Shown here: one piece after another, positions 25,301 to 36,801 of the stretch | Numbering within the stretch: the first letter of the stretch is position 1 | Layout of the letters: each line of letters begins with the position of its first letter | Source: Ricinus communis | Taxonomy: Eukaryota; Streptophyta; Magnoliopsida; Malpighiales; Euphorbiaceae | NCBI RefSeq assembly: GCF_019578655.1 | Contig: NC_063265.1 | Span: 14,060,285 to 14,124,284, forward strand | DNA length: 64,000 bases | Direction: 5' to 3' | Program-made: the position numbers and the translations under genes | Notes under the pieces: model-generated | The model's database searches: none | Seen by the model: the letters and a program-made list of their open reading frames with translations, nothing else | Told to the model about the DNA's origin: nothing

Positions 25301-25644
25301 GGTTATAATTTTAACAATTTATTTATTTTGTGTTTGGGAATTACTTGGTACAGGGAGACTGCAAGCATACCATTGTTATAAGAGACATGAGATTGATTCA
25401 TCCGGAGGATGTACAGAACCGGGCAGCCTATCCAGTTGTAATTTTCCAATTAAAACCACGAGTCCGTAAATGCAATGTTTGTGGAATATTTAGAGCCAAG
25501 AAGGTGACAGTGGATGACAAATGGACCCCACATAGTCCTTGCTATTTCTGCAACGATTGCTACTACCTTCTTCACTATGAGAATGGATCATTATTGTATA
25601 GTGATTTCTCGACATATGACTATCTGCAGGACCTGCCTGCCTAA
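19338..25644 (+). CDS. SRD2: snRNA-activating protein complex subunit SNAPC3/SNAP50 (SRD2 orthologue)
   Basis: Predicted 503-residue protein. Exons: 19338-19478, 19568-19641, 19720-19789, 19874-19911, 20061-20298, 20545-20633, 20728-20812, 20972-21070, 24722-24847, 24922-25182, 25354-25644. The acidic/Gln-rich start is followed by [13 protein letters not shown], a family signature. The middle (exons 5-7) is basic, with RKARKRK and KKRKGRQ nuclear-localisation-like clusters. The C-terminal half is the conserved SNAP50 domain with a zinc-binding end: Cys446/Cys449 (KCNVCG) and Cys469/Cys472/Cys475 (PCYFCNDC). In plants SRD2 binds the upstream sequence element and activates snRNA transcription by Pol II and III; it is needed for dedifferentiation. 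This model looks longer than the Arabidopsis protein as I remember it, mostly in the basic middle part, where exon 6-7 boundaries are least certain. Intron 8 is 3.65 kb. Confidence 0.9.
21650..23950. other. Organelle-like (possibly mitochondrial) insertion inside SRD2 intron 8
   Basis: The intron changes character here: GC is higher, long A/T runs are rare, and phrases such as CTACTAGACTAACAAAGTGG, GTCCGAGCCCTATAAAG and AGGGAGCTAGTGGG read like plant mitochondrial intergenic DNA. Both flanks of the intron (21071-21650 and 23950-24721) are ordinary A/T-rich intron. No intact organelle gene is recognised. The edges are approximate and the origin is a judgement by eye. Confidence 0.4.
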
Positions 25645-26132
25645 GTGCAGTAGTTCTACAATTTGAGGGGTTATAATTGCAGAGAGTAGCTACTGATATC
25701 GACTTGGGTTTAATATTAGTGATAAGAGCAGTGATTTTCAGAACAAATTGTTTGATTTTCTACTCTCCATGCTACTGGATGTGTTTGGATTGAGCATTAT
25801 GTGGTGGCTACTTGGGAATAGGCATCGCATCCAAAAGCCGAGGTGGGAACATGTATATTTTATTCTTATTTTGAGGTATAAGTAGATGATGTCAAAACTC
25901 CACTAGAATATTTTGCAAAGGATGTGTGCAGTAAGTCCTGAAAGTATGATCGTACAACTCTTTAGTTTAGTTACATCTATGAATTTTATCAACACACTCA
26001 ACTGGAATATTTTCCCCCCGGTGTGAGCACAGCTCCCAAGTTGGAACTATTAGGCAATATGACTGAAATCTCGTGGGTCTGGTATATTTGTGCATACATT
26101 TGTTTCTAGGGCAACGTTTTGTTTTGCATGAT
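25645..26132. other. Convergent 3' spacer between SRD2 and the RING-vWA gene
   Basis: About 490 bp between two stop codons on opposite strands. It should hold both 3' UTRs. No coding sequence or repeat recognised. Confidence 0.55.
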
Positions 26133-29028
26133 TCAAAGTCTATAACCGTGCAAATGTTTAGCCCATCTTCTAGCCATGTAAGGATCATGGTAATCCCAAC
26201 TCTCAACGCTGCTGGTCCGCCCGCCAATTATGTTCACATCCCTCCCTGCAGGAGCTTCTCTGCTGGTGTCATGGGGTTCCCTTTTTTCCGCTACACTTAC
26301 TATAGTTTCTCCAGTTATGGCGCATTCATCATTTCCATCTTCAACGTAGCTGTATCCTACAAAAACATGTTCACGCTCACCTAAGTCTAACAGAATTCTC
26401 CTTTCTTCATTGCCTCTTAGCTCCCCAAGCCTAATTATCCTGCCTTCTTCCCCGATTCTCAACTGGACATCTCTAATCACACCTCCAAGCAGCCTAACCA
26501 AGAACTCTTCGAATTCATGCATGACAAATCCATTTGATGTGCCAAAGCCAAATCCTACATGAAACCGATGAATTGGAAATGGAATTTGCATGTTGAAAGT
26601 GTGATATGATCTTGTTGGACTGTCGGACAGATGCAAGAGACAGGACTGTGGATTCTTGTGGGCACGATCTTCAAGTATCTTTATCCCTTTCTTCAGGCCT
26701 TCCATTGGGTCTGCTTGCCCCATGAAGAAAAGACGGTCGATAACTTGCAGTGCTGTCCGCTTGCCATAGGACGTCATGCGTCTCAAGGGGAACACTCGGG
26801 CTGCAAATGAAGAATAAGTCACAACAGCCAAACGGTCAATTGGACGGAGGGAAAATACCACTAATGCCATGGACTGCTTGACAAGCCTCAAATGCGGTCC
26901 GTTGGGGCTTGCTACCAGAACCAAGTCCATAGCTCTTTGTTGTATTGACTTTACAGAGAGATAGGCAGCAGCAAGTCTCCTATTTGAGGTGTATGAATAG
27001 GGTGTTGGTGGGTACGAAAACAATGAAGAGGAGGAACCTGTTATGTGGTGGGGATGTTGGTACTGTGTGCATCGATGACGAAAGGGTAGTGGTGGTATTG
27101 ACACAAGGGAGAAGTCCAGGCGTGGATGACTGGAAGTGTCGTCAGGTTCTATGGGGTCATCATCATTGTAACGGGCAGAGCGTAGGAAGGAGCGTCTGTG
27201 GACCCGGAAAGTGGCAATGGAGTCATCGAGAATTTGAAAAATGGGATCAGATTGGTTGCAGGAGAGGGAACAAGGTGGGTTTAGGTTGCGGGGAAGCTGG
27301 GTCCAATGGGCACGGCAGATGGGGCAGGTAACACTACCATGGCGGACATTGGATGAGATGCAAGCAAAGTGAAATGCATGAGAGCACTGGGCTGTGAATA
27401 TAGCCTGGCCTGGGCTGTTCCCCGTGCTGTAACTCAGAGCTTCCAGGCATATTGCGCACAAGTTCTGCTGCAAGATATAAACAATTAAAAAAAAATAAAA
27501 AGAAGGGTTAATATTCCAGCCACTAATTACATTTATATGTTCTGTATAAGCTGATGACCTTCTTCCCAGTTAGCATGCCTGACAAGATTTTGATTGTGAC
27601 ATCATTTGCAAAAGTTAATTATGAAATACCAAGAGAGGTTGCGGAAGTGTATTTCTAGTTAGAGCTAGTCTCTAAGCAATATATAGCAGTTGATGGAGTG
27701 CTAAGAAAGATTGCCCTATCAAACTCCCAATATTGTGAAAGATCTAGATGCCTTGGTAAAATATTTAAAAACAAAAATTAAAATGAGAGTAATACATGGC
27801 AATTTTATCTCAAGGGAACTATGGTGGGATGTTATGGTACGTTAGTATGGTTATAATATGTAGTAATTATTATTAGCACCATACATGAGCAGGTCTAAAA
27901 CACAAAATCAAGAGGGTCACTTGATGGCAGCTGTAGCTTTGTCCTTGGGAAAAAGCAGTTGATTTGAAAATGAAAACAAGGTGAGAAAATCTAAATCTTG
28001 AAATGCAAATCTCAAGAGGGACACCCTATTTGATGGCATCAATAAGTTAGGAAATATCACTTAAAGCTAAACTAAAAGAGTGGCAGAAGCAGTTGAATAT
28101 GGACACAATAATTTGTGGTAGGAAAACAGTGACAAGAAATCATGTGATCTGAAACACCTGCTGGTGGGTGGGTAGATGGGGACCTTAAGCAGTGGGATAT
28201 GTGTAATAATGGGAATTTGGAATGCGGTATCACATGTTTAGAGATGGGTAGAGCAAAATTTACACCTCCCTCCTATTAAAAAAAATTTAAAAAAAAAAAA
28301 AGAAAAAAAAAAAAAAGAAAATCCTTTCCTTGAAGTGGTATTGCAAATGAGCAAATACATACATATACAAAATATAGAATAGAATATGCAATAATGAAAA
28401 GGGACAAAAAAAAAAGGGTAGATGGTCAAAGTTGAGAAGAACGTGAACATTGGATTCCAGAAGCAAATGCAATGAATGATTCCAATGGAGGAGTTGGAAA
28501 AGCAAACAAGGGTAGCCAGCCTACCTTAGAAGCCACGTTATTGTACGTGTCATTGGTGAGGGATTCAGCTTCCTTTAGCTTTGTGGGAGACATTGCAATA
28601 GAGTCCGACCCCTGTTTATAATCATTAGTAATAAACACACAGATGTTAGAAATTTTTACTGTTTACAGAATCTAGGATGTGTCCTCAGAAATTAACTTGT
28701 GAATTTTGAGAATGAGAATGATGGATGGATGGATTGATTAAGAAAGAATATCCTGAAAGAAATTAGAACTGTAAATGAGAAAGACACATGCTTTCTTTCT
28801 TTCCTTTTTTTCTATTTCTTTGAAGAAAACAAGAAAAGGTTTGAATGTTGATGCAGAGAGTGATAAATAAGAAAGAAAGAGACTTACATTGAAGGATGAG
28901 GAGGAGGAGTTGTCAAAGGAAAGAGCAGGCTTTCTAGAAGAAGAAGAAGAAGAAAAGGAGGCGCAAGCAGCCACCACCATCTTCCTGGCGGCCTTTCTGA
29001 GCTTTGAGGACGCTCCTCCCATCCCCAT
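26133..29028 (-). CDS. RING-H2 / von Willebrand factor A domain E3 ubiquitin ligase (WAV3/EDA40 type)
   Basis: Predicted 520-residue protein from three exons: 29028-28888, 28611-28525, 27467-26133. The first exon encodes a basic, Ser-rich N-terminus. A C3H2C3 RING follows: Cys80, Cys83, Cys104, His106, His109, Cys112, Cys124, Cys127 (CAIC...CSHAFHFAC...CPICR). After a Pro/Ser-rich linker there is a vWA-like domain from about residue 250 (MDLVLVASPNGPHLRLVKQ, then DRLAVVTYSS, FPLRRMTSYGKRTALQVI and GLKKGIKILEDRAHKNPQ). The protein ends with the family tail DPYMARRWAKHLHGYRL. Relatives in Arabidopsis (WAV3, WAVH1/2, EDA40) are E3 ligases affecting root gravitropism and embryo-sac development. 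The metal-binding MIDAS motif DxSxS is replaced by ASPNGP, so the vWA fold probably does not bind metal. The second intron (28524-27468) is 1.06 kb and contains A-rich runs. Confidence 0.9.
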
Positions 29029-29950
29029 TTTATCAATTTCTCAGGTATGAAGTTGATATAATAGTATTAGTAATTAGGAATTAGGAATTAGGGAGCGGGG
29101 CGGGGCGGGCCTTAGCTGGGCTGGCATATAAACACATATATATATGCCAAGAAGCTGAAATTAAAAGTGCAGACAAGTCTCTGCAAATTGTTCAGCAGCT
29201 GCCTGCCCCTTCACTTCTCACTTTTTCTTATTCTTCTTCTTCTTTCTTTCTCACATTTATACACTGGTTGTTGGTAGTATCATCTCTTTCAAAGTTTCAC
29301 CCACAAACTATCACTTTTCTTTTCTCTCTTTTTTTTTTTTTTAACATTTATATTTGTGACCAGTGACTGACTGCACTCCTTTATCATTATAATAATGACT
29401 CCACTCCCAAGCTGCTTTTTGACTTCCACTTTAAGCTACCTTCTACTTTTTACTTTTTTATTTCTTTTAATAATTTTACCCCATTTTATTGCTTTTCCTT
29501 TCCTCTTTCCTCCTACCATTCTCATATTTTTGAACATCAAGAATAATTCTTTAAAAAAAAGATTCAGTTTTTCCACTGTCACTGTGATGCACTGACAACA
29601 TATTCTGTGCTTTCTTTTTATTTTAGTAATTTATTTTGATAATGAGAACTATTAGAACGTAGAACATCAACTCGTGATCATTCTCACTTCCAATTCTTGA
29701 TTCTTTAAAAAAACTTAAGATTTCGAATTAGTAAAGTAAGTTGATTTCACTGCCACAAAAACTAGAATAAAAAGAACTGAGCAGCAACTGTTAGAAGGAA
29801 TTTTACAACTAACTAACATAATAATAACTTGTATTTAAAAATAAAATAGAATTTTTGAAATGGGTGGTGGTGGACCATGGCAGTGACAAAACCCAGAAAC
29901 AAAGATGGGGCCTTTTCAGACTTATGGTCTTATGTATGGGGACCATCTTC

Positions 29951-29982
<32 letters not shown>

Positions 29983-32900
29983 GTGATTAAATTTGTTTTG
30001 TATTGGTCCCTCCACATTCTTCTATTAATTACCCACATTATATTATAATTTTTATAATGAGGCTGATTTCGGATCATATTTGATATTGTTGATTAAGTCA
30101 GTCATGTTTGATTCTTAAATAGTGAAAGAGACAATTTTGAGTGAGTTTGTTTTTCTTCACACTGACAACATAGGGTGGTTTTTATGATATTCAAATCAAG
30201 ATTCTAGGTGTGTTTGCTTTTATTCTTTTTTAACGAAGCTAGAGAGAATTTAAGTCCAGAGCCCGGGAAGGAATGATGAGGGTACATTTTTCACTTCTGC
30301 ACACTCCATTCCATGCATCCCTTGAGAATTTTGATGATTCAATAATGTACTGTGCTGTAGGGAATAAGAGATTTAACAAAAATAAAAAGATAACGAGAGG
30401 AAAAAGAAAGAAAAGAAACGAAAAGTAAGAGAAGAACCGTTGGATTTGAATTTGAAGTTACTGAAAGTGAAAGGAAATGGATATGTATGATTGCTTGGAG
30501 CCTTCGGCCAAATGGGGCTTTTAGCTAAGCTTCCAAAAAAGCTGGTTGCCGCCAAAAACATAATACTTTGGAATCCCATTTGAGCATTCAAAAAGGCTTT
30601 TTCTTCTGCCTGGTCTTCCAGAAAGCATTAGAAGCTCACTGTAATCTTTCTAAATTTAATATATACATGAATGTTTGAAAATAACAGAAATATAGCAAGT
30701 GGCCGACTGTATAATTATATATAGGTTTGGTCTGGACATATCAGTAGCTAACAGGATTTGCAGAAATCTGCCTGATTTTAGGATTTCTTTTCTTCTTCAT
30801 TTTTTTTATCTAAAAAGCTGTGGTCCAAAATCTTTGGCTTTTAGTTATATACATCACAGCACATAAATCAAATCCATCCTGTAATATCACAATAGCAAGG
30901 TTTAGATAAATTAGTTACGAACACTAAATCAAAAATTAGATGTTTGATTGGACTTGACATAATTATCAGGGGTGTTTGATATATTTTTTAGGCTCAAGAC
31001 AAATTTAGATGATGTGGTTGGTTCAGCTCTTCTTTTCCAGGAATATATAATCCTATTGCACATCCAGTACTAGTGTACTGTGCCTTGTTCAACTACACCG
31101 CACACATGCAATGCTCAATGACTAAATGCTAATTATTCTAAGTTTGTAATTTTGTTTGGTGGGTGTGATAAAATAGTTAATTAAATTTATTAAGTAATAA
31201 TGGAAGAAATGAGGTGATTCACACTCAAAAATGTCAAAGAACAAATTCCCACAAGTTGGAAAAGGACAGATGCAATGCAGTAAAGCATACTATTGACAGT
31301 ATTGATGGATTACAGAATCTCTCCTTCATACACTGACAACAACTGGGCTTTCCTTCAATTAACCATCTTCATCAAAAGAAGAATTTTTATTTTTCTTTTT
31401 TCTTTTCTAAAAAAAAAAGAAAGCTTCATGCTGTCCTCAGGCATATTGCTAGCCTACCACTACAAAAGCATAAAAGAAAAAAATAAAATAAAAGGTCATT
31501 GTGTTTGACCAAGTCAAAGCCAGTACTGTTAGAAAAGGGTCAAATTTAGATTTTAAGAATGATGAGCAGCTGCACAGTAACCTACCTATTTTCATGTGTC
31601 CTGTGTATATGTTGAATCATTGGTTTGCTTTTTGTTTGGGGGTTTTATATGTGTTTTCGGATTGAATATTCTGCAGGAAATTGAATAGCATTGTCGTAGT
31701 AATAATTTAGGAAGAAAGAGTGCTTCCCCTTTCTCACTCCCACATGTCCCTTAAAAGAATTTGCATCTGTCCATGTCCTATTCATATTCAATATTCAATA
31801 TTCATGAGGGGGTTGGACCTGTTAAAATAAAAGAAGCCCTAAATTGTATGATAACACACATGAGTGTTGAATTAATGCGCTTCCTTCCGTTGCAACGTTT
31901 TAAACAAGAAAAAATAGTGGGCGGGTGTTTAATAACACTTTAAATAGGGCAGAAAAAGACGATTGCCTCCTTATTTGATTTCTTTTTTGCCTTTAGACTT
32001 TGATTATTAAGTGAAGAGAAATTTCAATGTTTTGGACCAACAGGAAAAAGGCTTGGCAGCACTGCACTGCCCAAGTTATCTGAAATGAATTTATATACCA
32101 CACAGAACAAGCAATTAATGATGGTAGAAAACAGATAGTTCCCTTGGCAATGGCATGCATGGTCATTCCTTCAATTAGGAAACACTGTCTACTGTTTACA
32201 ATGAATGAGTAAGGATATGGTTTTCCAGCAGAAGCGTAGCGATACAGACAAAAGTCAAAAAAAGGCAGAAATTTATTCTGCAGTAGTAGCATACTGCGTA
32301 CAACTGCAGAACCACAGGGAATAGTTTGCTTTTTATAAGTATTAAGATGTTGAAACTGTGATTGGGAAGTTATAATATCTATATAACAGTTTCTCAACTT
32401 GTCTCTTGTTTTTCTTTGTTGGATGAATTAGTGATGCATGGATCTTCTGCATGTTCCATTTCCAAGTCTGGAATGGGCTTTTGGAAAGATGAACAGCTCC
32501 ACAAGTGGCTTATTTATATATAAATATATATCATTGTCTTATCTTTCTTGTTTGGGGTTGTTTGATTAAAGAAATATACATGTATATGCAATGCAGGAAA
32601 TTTATTTTTATAGCTTTCTGTTTGGCGTATCCCCTAATGCAGGAACTTTAGTTTAATAAATACTTTCCTTTTCTCACTCCCCGGTGACATACATATGCAT
32701 GTTCTATATAATGCGATGTCCTAATCATTAGGAGTTGTAAACCATTGAAGCCTGTCCTGTTAGAGAAGGAGAAGTTAAAAAAGAAAAAGAGAGCCATGGT
32801 AATATACAAATAAAAGACGACATGCTCTTGCTTCTGTTGCAAAAAATTGTTCAAAAGAAAAAGAGGGGACGTTTATTGTAAAGCAGCAGAAGAAAGAGCT

Positions 32901-33676
32901 ACTGTTTTCCAAGATATGAAGCTACAGTTTACATAACATATAACCATAACCAAAACTGAGCCAGTTCCTGTGATGGGAACACATGCAAACACATTATTTG
33001 CCTTTAGGTTAGACGCACACAGAGAAAGAGAGTATTTGCTTCTTTTAGGTGGGACATAGCATAGTGGAAGACGAAGTTGTCATAGACTAGCTATGGGTTT
33101 TGGGCCCTGTAGTTGCTATGGGTGTTACTTCTGCATTGCGTGTTCCATTTCTAAATCTACAAAAAGACTTTAGGCTTTCAATTGATATTTCGAATGTGTG
33201 GTGTGGGGATGAATTATTTGATTTCTGATATGCGGTGTCGCATTATCTATCTAAAATCTGGCCAACCATCCAACCCCATGGACAACAACAAGGACAAGTT
33301 TCACTCCTCAACGGGTTCACAAAACCCAAAATTAATAAAGAATGCAAACTGTTGAATCATCTTATAAGCATATATACATGGCAGCTAATATTTATTTATT
33401 TATATCATGTCAGGATATGCATATAACAAGAGGGTCCACATCTTTTGGCTTTATGGATTGTTCCAACAAATTTCCAGTTGTAACCCATCACAGATTCATT
33501 CATTCCCCGTGATAGTGATAAAGATAAACAACCGCCAACCATGGATTATGCAGCCGATACAGCATCAAATACTGTACTTAGTTCATTATAATTTTTCACA
33601 AACACAAAAATAATTAAAATAGAAAGCCAAGTAATTAATTACCTTAGAAATTGACGAGATGAAGAAGAAAACACAA
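29029..33676. other. Long spacer (4.6 kb) without a recognisable protein gene
   Basis: The left ~300 bp should contain the promoter and leader of the RING-vWA gene. The rest is A/T-rich with many homopolymer runs (for example 29329-29342 and 31408-31420). All open frames are short and low complexity. I looked for the sequences of common conserved plant microRNAs and tRNA signatures and saw none. A noncoding RNA or distal regulatory region cannot be excluded. Confidence 0.5.
29953..29982 (-). repeat. (ACCCTC)5 repeat; G-quadruplex-type motif on the minus strand
   Basis: Five perfect ACCCTC units. The minus strand therefore has five GGG runs separated by three-base TGA loops, which meets the usual G3-L1-7 rule for a G-quadruplex. 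Confidence 0.8.
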
Positions 33677-34204
33677 TCACAATAGTCCCGTAAACAATTT
33701 ACCAAGGATTCCGCAGATTTGACAGAGAGCTTTTAGATCACTGTTCCGGTTAGCCAAAGGTGGCGATGGAATTCCTTTGAAAGCAGCATCACAATCAGTA
33801 GCAGCACGGGAAGCTTGGTTAGCCAAATCAGCCAACTCGAAGAAAGTCTCGGAGTTCAAGTCGTTGTCAGCCATCGCAAGAAGAGAAATAGCCTTGTTGT
33901 AATTGCGGACGCATCTTTGGAGAGGCTGCTGGTAATGGTCATGGTGATTCTTGAGGAGCTCAGAGATGTGGTCTCGAGTGGAGGTGGCATTGGCGTATGC
34001 TAATCCTACTGAAATAAAGGCCAGTGTGTATTCATCCGCATCCGGAGTACGTGAGTCCGAGTAAAGAGAGTTGACGCAGAAGGAGTAGCTGGAGGTTTGC
34101 TGGCAGACCTTGTCTACGAGTTTAGTGGTTGCACCAGCAGCATCAGAGTGCAGGATAAGAAGCAAGAGAGAGATGAGGAAGAAAGAATGACTGCTCTGAG
34201 CCAT
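33677..34204 (-). CDS. Plant invertase / pectin methylesterase inhibitor family protein
   Basis: Single-exon gene for 175 residues. The N-terminal ~24 residues (MAQSSHSFFLISLLLLILHS) are a secretory signal peptide. The mature part is a four-helix-bundle PMEI-like domain with the expected cysteine pairs, Cys34-Cys43 and Cys98-Cys138, and the helix segment NYNKAISLLAMADNDL. Two more cysteines (161, 164) sit near the C-terminus. Family members are apoplastic or vacuolar inhibitors of acid invertase or of pectin methylesterase; sequence alone does not decide which. The DAxxAF motif after Cys138 and the short C-terminal end fit the invertase-inhibitor-like subgroup, which is an inference. Size is normal for the family (about 150-200 residues). 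Confidence 0.88.
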   Translation of the reverse strand: MAQSSHSFFLISLLLLILHSDAAGATTKLVDKVCQQTSSYSFCVNSLYSDSRTPDADEYTLAFISVGLAYANATSTRDHISELLKNHHDHYQQPLQRCVRNYNKAISLLAMADNDLNSETFFELADLANQASRAATDCDAAFKGIPSPPLANRNSDLKALCQICGILGKLFTGLL

Positions 34205-35024
34205 TTTGAGGAATGGGAATTATTTGTAAGGTATTATTACTTACTAAAAACAAACAAGCAACGTTTGTATGTTATTGTTGGAAGAAGAAGAAGTCACGTG
34301 TATTGTATTGCGCTTTCAAGTTAAACAATGAAGTAATTTACCATTTACCATATTATCTATCTTTCTATTGTGCTGCGAACAGTGAATGTTCTTTTGTTGT
34401 CTTTCATACGGCAAGTTTACAGCCTCAGTCAGATACCTAAAACTAAGGCTTTAACCTCCACAACCACAAGTTAAGCTCAAGATTATATGTTATCTTGGAT
34501 ATTAAAACAACTCGAGAAAATGAAGGAACTCCTGTCAACCTAATAGCAATCACACAACCTAAATGCCCTTTCAAACTGTCAGTCCAAACCATTCATATTT
34601 ATTCAGAGTTAGTGGCACCTGCATATTCAAGAAAAGGAAACAGAAGGGTCTCGATGTGCCATATAATCAGAAACGGACGGAAGAGATTAAACAAGCAATA
34701 TCAGATTTGGCATCTATATTTCACATACACTAAGTCAGCTTCCACTCACCACTGCACATGACATAACACTTGAATTCTTTTTTCTTTTTTTCCGCTATAA
34801 AAGTAAAAATGGAATTCAACTGTGAACGCTCCTCTTGGCCCACTAGCTTGACTTTGGTTCTCCTTCTAGACTTGAGAGAATAAAAAACAGAAGGAAATTG
34901 CACGGAAGATGATAAGGATGATGGAGGGATGGAGGGATGGAATTAGATAGCTGCATCAATTAGGTATTTGCATATCATCCCTTACATTATAATGCTAAGA
35001 AGCTGCAACCATGATATATAATAT
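34205..35024. other. Divergent upstream region of the PMEI-like gene and the NLR relic
   Basis: About 820 bp with no recognisable coding sequence. A short repeated ATGGAGGG element occurs near 34920-34940, and TATAATATATGG lies directly before the NLR start codon. Confidence 0.5.
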
Positions 35025-36323
35025 ATGGCAGAAGCTGTGGTTTCATTTGTTGTAGAAAAGCTTGGTAATCTCCTCATTGAAGAAGTAGCATCTCTCTATG
35101 ATGTTCATGAGCAAGTGGAGTCGATGGATAGGGAGTTGACTCGAATGCAATGCTTCTTAAAAGATGCAGATGTGAAGCAGAAGAGTGATGAGAGGGTAAA
35201 TAATTGGGTTAGGGACATAAGAGATATCGCCTATGAAGCCGAGGATATCATTGACACCTTTGTCCTCAAGCTAGCGTGCCAAGGAAGAAGCCCTGGGTTA
35301 CTTAGAAGTTGCAAATATTGCTTCACTGATTTGCCAGCTAGGCATGAACTTGGTAAAGAAATAAAAAAGATCAAGGAAAGAATTTCTAATATATCCATCA
35401 GCAGAGTTACCTATGGGATTGAAAACATCTGTGGTGGGGAGAGGGCTATTTATGTGTGCGAGAAGCTGCGCGAGCGAAGGCGGTCCTCTCCTCATGATCA
35501 TGATGTTATTGGATTCAATGAAGACATTAGCGCGTTGGTAGCAAGATTGCTCAACCAAGGGTCACCCATGAGGAGTGTAATTTCTATTGTTGGGATGGAG
35601 GCCTGGGGAAGACTACTTTAGCCAAGAAAGTATATAACTGCAGCGATGTTAAGAGGCATTTTGATTTGTGCGCTTGGGTTTATGTTTCTCAAGTTTACAA
35701 AGGAAGAGAGCTTCTACATGAGATTGGAAGAAAGGTCTTGAATATCAACAAGGGTATATTGGCTGCAATGAGTAATGGTGATCTACAAGAGAATCTTTAC
35801 AAGGCGATGAGCAAGAAGAGGAACTTGATTGTTATGGATGACATATGGAAGATTGAAGTTTGGGATGACTTGAAAGCCATCTTTCCTGACGTCAATAATG
35901 GAAGTAGAGTGCTGTTCACTACTCGCATTAAGGAAGTTGCTGCTTGTGCTGATCCAAGGACCCCTCTCCATGAACTGCGCTTACTGAGTGATGCTCAAAG
36001 TTGGGAGCTTTTCACAAAGAAAGCCTTCCCACTAGAAGCTGATCCATTTGCTTGTCCTCCTGAATTGAAGAAACTGGGAAAATGGATTGTTGCCAAATGC
36101 GGAGGCTTGCCCTTCGCAATTGTCATCCTTGGCGGCCTTTTATCTAGAAAAGAAAAAACCACTAGCGTTTGGTCCAGGGTGCTACAAAGTGTAAATATTG
36201 GCTCTCAGTTACAATGACATGGCATATCACCTGAAGCCATGCTTCCTCTATTTCGGTCTTTTCCCTGAAGATTATGAAATTCCTGTAGCTAAGCTAATTT
36301 TATTCTGGATAGCTTAAGGATTT
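35025..36323 (+). pseudogene. CC-NBS-LRR resistance gene relic, 5' half
   Basis: Starts with an Rx-type coiled-coil domain (MAEAVVSFVVEKLGNLLIEE; EDVID-like AEDIIDTF). The P-loop is broken: after SIVGMEAWGRLL the frame ends at about 35620, and a one-base shift near 35598 is needed to continue as a normal GxGGxGKTT loop. The second frame (35621-36217) has kinase-2 (NLIVMDDIW), RNBS-B (GSRVLFTTR) and GLPL (CGGLPFAIVILGG). Around 36192 a segment appears to be missing and the frame shifts again; the RNBS-D-like [14 protein letters not shown] follows, then a TAA stop where WIAEGF is expected. The next bases are the LTR of the gypsy element. It resembles the RPP13/RPM1-like CNL class. With at least four lesions it cannot make a full NLR. 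Confidence 0.88.
36319..36323. other. Target-site duplication, left copy (GATTT)
   Basis: GATTT immediately before the TG of the 5' LTR; the same five bases follow the 3' LTR at 44086-44090. Confidence 0.85.
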
Positions 36324-36745
36324 TGTCAGGATACTGGGTGGTACGAAGGGTGAGGTTGAGGAGGTGGATTCTATTAGGAATGTTGAGAGTCTTGTGGTCC
36401 CTATCTCAGAAATTGAATGAGGCAATAATTGAAGATTCAATGGCAGTGTTCTTTTTATTTACAATCATGTTATTTCGTTCTATTTTCAGTCTTTGTTTTC
36501 TGTTACAAATTCAGCTGTTGTGACAGCTAGATATTTTGTCTTTTGCTCAATTAATCAACTATATGAGGAGAATGTAATGACAATGTAAAGGGCAGCAGAT
36601 TAATACATATATTCTCTCTCTATTTTCTCTCTTTTCTCTCAAATTCTCTTTTTCTCTTTCTTTTTCTTCTTCTTCTTCTTCTTCTTAAATCCACTTCTGG
36701 TTTATCTTCCCCATTAAAGTCCATATATGAGCTTGGACCTTGACA
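36324..36745 (+). repeat. 5' LTR of gypsy element 1
   Basis: Begins TGTCAGGATACTGGG and ends CTTGGACCTTGACA. It matches 43685-44085 apart from small differences. The right half contains a pyrimidine-rich TCTC/TTC tract (about 36610-36690). Confidence 0.93.
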
Positions 36746-36748
36746 ACG

Positions 36749-36760
36749 TGGTATCAGAGC
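36749..36760 (+). other. Primer-binding site (initiator tRNA-Met)
   Basis: TGGTATCAGAGC, three bases after the LTR end: the complement of the 3' end of plant tRNA-iMet and the usual PBS of plant LTR retrotransposons. Confidence 0.92.
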
Positions 36761-36801
36761 AGTCAAGTCCTGAGGAACTAACTTTAGTTTCCATTAGATA
36801 A

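Noticed and set aside
26945..27331. 128-codon plus-strand open frame
   Set aside because: Lies entirely antisense to the conserved RING-vWA exon; its sequence is a shadow of that exon.
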